DNA from: Aromatoleum aromaticum EbN1
GTDB lineage: Bacteria; Pseudomonadota; Gammaproteobacteria; Burkholderiales; Rhodocyclaceae
DNA length: 64,000 nt
Assembly (NCBI RefSeq): GCF_000025965.1
Contig: NC_006513.1
Coordinates: 2,170,001-2,234,000, forward strand
Reading direction: 5' to 3'
A program made the position numbers and the translations under genes. How positions within the stretch are numbered: position 1 is the stretch's first letter; each line of letters starts with the position of its first letter. Of the stretch, positions 60,934 to 64,000 are shown one piece after another. The notes under the pieces were generated by a model that did no database searches, had not been told where the DNA came from, and worked only from the letters and a program-made list of their open reading frames with translations.

Positions 60934-62814
60934 TCAGTGAGAAATCGTCGGCGTTGCATCCCCCGCAGTGGGGCGGTGCCTCCACTGGCAATGCGCCTCC
61001 CAGTCGGCGAACTGTTCGGTCGGAATCGGAAAGCCGACAAAATGCCCTTGGGCGGTGTCGCAACCGAGCGCCCGCAGGCCGTCCCACTGCGCCTCGCTTT
61101 CGACGCCTTCGGCAACGACGCCGAGCCCGAGGTTGTGGCCGAGTTCGACCGTCGAGCGCACGATGACTGCGGAGCCGGCGTTCGTCAGCATGCTCGAGAC
61201 GAAGGATTGGTCGATCTTCAGCGAGTCGACAGGCAGCTTCTGCAGGTAGCTGAGGCTCGAGTAGCCGGTGCCGAAATCGTCGATGAAGAGCTCGACACCC
61301 AGCGCCTTCAAGCGCTGGAGCGTCTTGAGCGCGCCGATCGGGTCTTCCATCAATGCGCTTTCAGTCAGTTCGAACTGGATCATCTCGGGCGGCATCGCCC
61401 ACGTCGCGAACAGGCCCGAGATGCGGTCGACGAGGCGCGGGTCGCGCAGGTCCTGCGCCGATAGATTGACCGACAGCGGCTGGCGAATGTCCTGTTCGAA
61501 CCACGTGTGGCTTTGGCGGAACGCGGTTTCGAGCACCCAGCGCGTCAGCGGCATGATCAGGCCGGCACGTTCGGCGAGCGTGATGAATTCGCCGGTCGCG
61601 ATCATGCCGTGCTGCGCGTGCGGCCAGCGCACCAGTGCTTCCGCTCCGCATACTTCGCCGGACGAGATCGACACTTTCGGCTGGCAGTACAGCTGCAGTT
61701 CGTTCTTGTCGATCGCGCTGCGCAGGTCGCTCATCAGCGCGAGGCGACGCGTGCATTCCTGATCGGCGCTGCCTTGGTAGAGCGCGAATTTCGCGACGGT
61801 GCGTTTTGCCTGGACCGCAGCGATCTTCGCGCGGCGCAGGATTGCATCGGCGGTGTTGCCGTGGCCGGGAAACATCGCGATGCCGATGTGCGCGTGCGGG
61901 TCGACAGTCAGGGGGCCGAGCGGCACGGGGTCGCAGACTTCGCGCATGATCCTCTGCGCCAGCCGGATCGCGACTTCGGCGCTGGTGTTCGGCAGGGAGA
62001 GCGCGAATTCGTCTTCACCGGCGCGCGCGACCGCCCGTCCCTCGCCGGCAAGCTGCGACAGGCGTCTGGCCATCTCCTGCACCAGCAGGTCCGCCTCCTC
62101 GTAGCCGAGCGTGTCGCTGATCTCCTGGAAGTGCCCGATCTTGATGAGAAGCAGCGCGAGCGGGTTATGCGCAGTGTGCAGCGTCTCGATCGCACTCGTC
62201 AGCTCCTGCTGCAGCGACGTGCGGTTCGGCAGGTCGGTGAGCGAGTCGTAGAAGGCCATGCGCCGGATCGTTTCCTCGGCGCGCCGGTGCCCCTCGCGCA
62301 CGCGCAGCGTCGCGATGCCGAACGAGAGATCCTCGGACATCTCGCCGAGCAGCTCGAGCTCGCGCGCGTCGAAGGCGTCGTGCTCGGCGGCGAAGATCGT
62401 CAGGTTGCCGATGGTCGCGCCGTCGAGGATCAGCGGGAACGCCGCGACCGAGCCGTAGCCGCGCTTGGCCACCTCGGACAGCGCCATCGGCAGGTGGGTC
62501 GCGATGACTGCGGTCGCATTGGGCGCCATCGCCGGCTTGCCGGTGCGCACAGCCTCCGCAGTCGGCCCGCCCTCGTCATCGGCCCAGGTGTAGTGGGCGA
62601 CTTCGAAGAAACCATCTTCGAAGCCGTAATGGGCGATGGGGCGCAGGGTCTTGCCCTCGTCGTGCTGGGCGAAGCCGACCCATGCCATGCGGTAGCCGCC
62701 CTGCTCGACGATGACACGACACATCTCCTGCAGCAGGCTCGTTTCGTTCTCGGCCCGCAGCAGTGTCCGATTTCCGGCGCTCAGCGTGCGCAATGCACGT
62801 TCGGCATAATTCAT
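60934..62814 (-). CDS. GAF-GGDEF-EAL protein, probable c-di-GMP phosphodiesterase
   Basis: 626-aa cyclic-di-GMP enzyme. GAF domain at about 20-170; GGDEF domain at about 185-345 whose signature is degenerate (RAGEDEFAL, GEDEF instead of GGDEF); EAL domain at about 365-610 with all key motifs: GAEALVRW, NLSAQDLRD, ELTESALMED, IDDFGTGYSSL, LKIDQSFV and VVAEGVES. It should therefore hydrolyse c-di-GMP, while the GGDEF domain is likely regulatory. ATG 62814 follows AAAAGGAAG. Soluble. The 254 bases upstream (62815-63068) hold nothing recognised. Confidence 0.92.
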   Translation of the reverse strand: MNYAERALRTLSAGNRTLLRAENETSLLQEMCRVIVEQGGYRMAWVGFAQHDEGKTLRPIAHYGFEDGFFEVAHYTWADDEGGPTAEAVRTGKPAMAPNATAVIATHLPMALSEVAKRGYGSVAAFPLILDGATIGNLTIFAAEHDAFDARELELLGEMSEDLSFGIATLRVREGHRRAEETIRRMAFYDSLTDLPNRTSLQQELTSAIETLHTAHNPLALLLIKIGHFQEISDTLGYEEADLLVQEMARRLSQLAGEGRAVARAGEDEFALSLPNTSAEVAIRLAQRIMREVCDPVPLGPLTVDPHAHIGIAMFPGHGNTADAILRRAKIAAVQAKRTVAKFALYQGSADQECTRRLALMSDLRSAIDKNELQLYCQPKVSISSGEVCGAEALVRWPHAQHGMIATGEFITLAERAGLIMPLTRWVLETAFRQSHTWFEQDIRQPLSVNLSAQDLRDPRLVDRISGLFATWAMPPEMIQFELTESALMEDPIGALKTLQRLKALGVELFIDDFGTGYSSLSYLQKLPVDSLKIDQSFVSSMLTNAGSAVIVRSTVELGHNLGLGVVAEGVESEAQWDGLRALGCDTAQGHFVGFPIPTEQFADWEAHCQWRHRPTAGDATPTISH

Positions 62815-63068
62815 GATCTTCCTTTTGTACCCGCGCCCTGGGGAGGCGCGGTTTCGCTGGATCCGATCGTGGCTGTCCCTCACGACGCTGCGATGGTTTG
62901 CCAGTGCGTCGTCCAACCGACAATAAGACCGCAGCTCTCGCAGATCGTGCCACCTCCTGTCTTCAGGGTAGTGCCCGGAATGTTCTGCCGCAACGACGGT
63001 AGATTGCCGGGTGCAGGGCGGCGCCAGAGGGCTGCGCGAGGGCGATCGCCAGGAGCGCCGGCCCCGCC

Positions 63069-63707
63069 TTACGCAGCCGAGCGTGATTTCCACGCGCCGA
63101 TCGCGACCGGCACCAGCGACAGGACGATGATTGCGACGATGACGAACGTAAGGTTCTGCTTGATCCACGGCATGTTGCCGAACCAGTAGCCGGCGAACGT
63201 CAGCGATACGACCCATGACAGCGCGCCGATGACGTTGAAAAGCGTGAAACGTGCATACGTCATGCTGCCGATGCCGGCGACGAACGGGGCGAACGTGCGG
63301 AACAGCGGCAAAAAACGCGAGATGACGAGTGTCTTGCCACCGTGCTTCTCGTAGAAAAGGTGCGTCTTCATCAGCGCTGCCTTGTTGAAGAGGCGCGAGT
63401 TCTCCCACTGGAACACCTTTGGCCCGAAGTAGCGGCCGATGGCGTAGTTAACGGTGTTGCCGAGCACCGCGGCGATCGTCAGCGCGGCAATCAGCAGCCC
63501 GATGTCCATGCCGCCGACTGCCGCGAGCGCGCCGGCGACGAACAGCAGCGAGTCCCCGGGCAGGAACGGCGTGACGACGAAACCCGTCTCGCTGAAGATC
63601 ACCGCGAACAGGATTGCGTAGATCCATATCCCGTAAGCCTGGACGAGCGCCTCCAGGTGCTTGTCGAGATGCATCACGATGTCGATGAGGAAGTTGATGA
63701 TTTCCAT
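63069..63707 (-). CDS. DedA-family membrane protein
   Basis: 212-aa integral membrane protein of the DedA/SNARE-associated (VTT) family, linked to polyprenyl-phosphate or lipid recycling and membrane homeostasis. Markers: FSETGFVVTPFLPGDSLLFVAG, YAIGRYFGPKVF, FYEKHGGKTLVISRFLPLFRTFAPFVAGIG and GALSWVVSLTFAGYWFG. The R-x-x-P and F-x-x-G features of the family are present. The stop lies close to the upstream region of the EAL gene. Confidence 0.93.
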   Translation of the reverse strand: MEIINFLIDIVMHLDKHLEALVQAYGIWIYAILFAVIFSETGFVVTPFLPGDSLLFVAGALAAVGGMDIGLLIAALTIAAVLGNTVNYAIGRYFGPKVFQWENSRLFNKAALMKTHLFYEKHGGKTLVISRFLPLFRTFAPFVAGIGSMTYARFTLFNVIGALSWVVSLTFAGYWFGNMPWIKQNLTFVIVAIIVLSLVPVAIGAWKSRSAA

Positions 63708-63779
63708 GGGCGGGGGCGCATGCGCCGGTGGGTGAAGTGCGGGATTTTACCCGACGCGCCGGTCTCGCCCTACGGCGTT

Positions 63780-64000
63780 TCACCGGAGTCGCTCGGCGCG
63801 CCGGCACTCGAAAAATTCCCGCTCCGACAGCTTTTCCGCCGCCTCCCTTTCGCGCCGGGCATTGTCCGGGTGCCGCAGCGCCCTGGCCCTGTCTTTGCGG
63901 ATCTGCAGACAGTGGTCCGATTCCGCCTTCCGCCGTAACTCGTTCTCGGCGGTAGCGTCGCGACGCCTCGCCGCCCGCTCGTCGTCGATGCGCTTCAGTT
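63780..64000 (-). CDS. C-terminal part of a charged hypothetical protein (5' end beyond window)
   Basis: An open frame enters from the right edge and ends at TGA 63780-63782: LKRIDDERAARRRDATAENE, LRRKAESDHCLQIRKDRARA, LRHPDNARREREAAEKLSER, EFFECRRAERLR. About 72 residues are visible, highly charged and helical with two conserved-looking cysteines. I do not recognise the family. The stop-free frame and natural codon pattern support a real gene. Confidence 0.5.
   Translation of the reverse strand, partial: LKRIDDERAARRRDATAENELRRKAESDHCLQIRKDRARALRHPDNARREREAAEKLSEREFFECRRAERLR

Overview
The window is GC-rich bacterial chromosome with dense, tightly packed genes. Gene content points to a betaproteobacterium of the Azoarcus/Aromatoleum/Thauera type: B12-dependent propionyl-CoA/methylmalonyl-CoA and isobutyryl-CoA chemistry, cobyric acid synthase, a candidate rhodoquinone methyltransferase and a full Tad pilus locus. 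That placement is inferred from gene content and codon style. No rRNA or tRNA gene was recognised.

Layout. 0.2-9.3 kb: housekeeping and B12 genes (ComEA-like protein, RquA-like methyltransferase, RhlE helicase, M48 peptidase, BtuF, CobQ, enoyl-CoA hydratase), then a collapsed DUF485/ActP acetate-permease pair. 9.4-23.5 kb: a complete Tad/Flp pilus locus, all on the minus strand (three flp pilins, tadV, an AAA+ ATPase, rcpC, rcpA, a small lipoprotein, TadG/TadE-type pseudopilins, tadZ, tadA, tadB, tadC, tadD). It is preceded, in the same orientation, by a small membrane protein, a lone receiver and a NarX/NarL-type two-component pair (23.6-27.3 kb). 27.5-40.4 kb: fumC, then a propionate block. 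A GntR/FCD regulator faces mcm, a DUF433 gene, a toxin relic, meaB, pccB and pccA; a lysine 2,3-aminomutase-like radical SAM enzyme, a zinc peptidase and a VOC protein (possible epimerase) follow. 40.5-48.1 kb: a divergent AraC regulator/MFS transporter pair, a RhuM-Fic fusion, a response regulator with a frameshifted hybrid kinase, and another AraC regulator. 48.3-51.6 kb: icmF, a fused isobutyryl-CoA mutase with its own G-protein chaperone.

The stretch 51.6-59.6 kb is an accessory island directly behind icmF. It holds an IS110-family element, a HigBA-like and a PIN-domain toxin-antitoxin pair, an XRE regulator, pieces of a type III restriction-modification system and an IS21-family element (istA/istB) with a 5-bp target duplication. 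Two further partial copies of the icmF 3' end lie inside the island and at its far edge, so it is bracketed by direct repeats of icmF. A J-domain protein, a GAF-GGDEF-EAL protein, a DedA protein and a truncated gene close the window.

Functionally, propionyl-CoA is carboxylated by PccAB to methylmalonyl-CoA, possibly epimerised by the VOC protein, and rearranged to succinyl-CoA by the B12 mutase, with MeaB protecting the mutase and BtuF/CobQ supporting cofactor supply. Fumarase and rhodoquinone would link the product to the TCA cycle and anaerobic respiration. Several genes are broken by single-base changes in short homopolymers (DUF485 and hybrid kinase, possibly a Tad-adjacent membrane protein), which should be told apart from sequencing errors.
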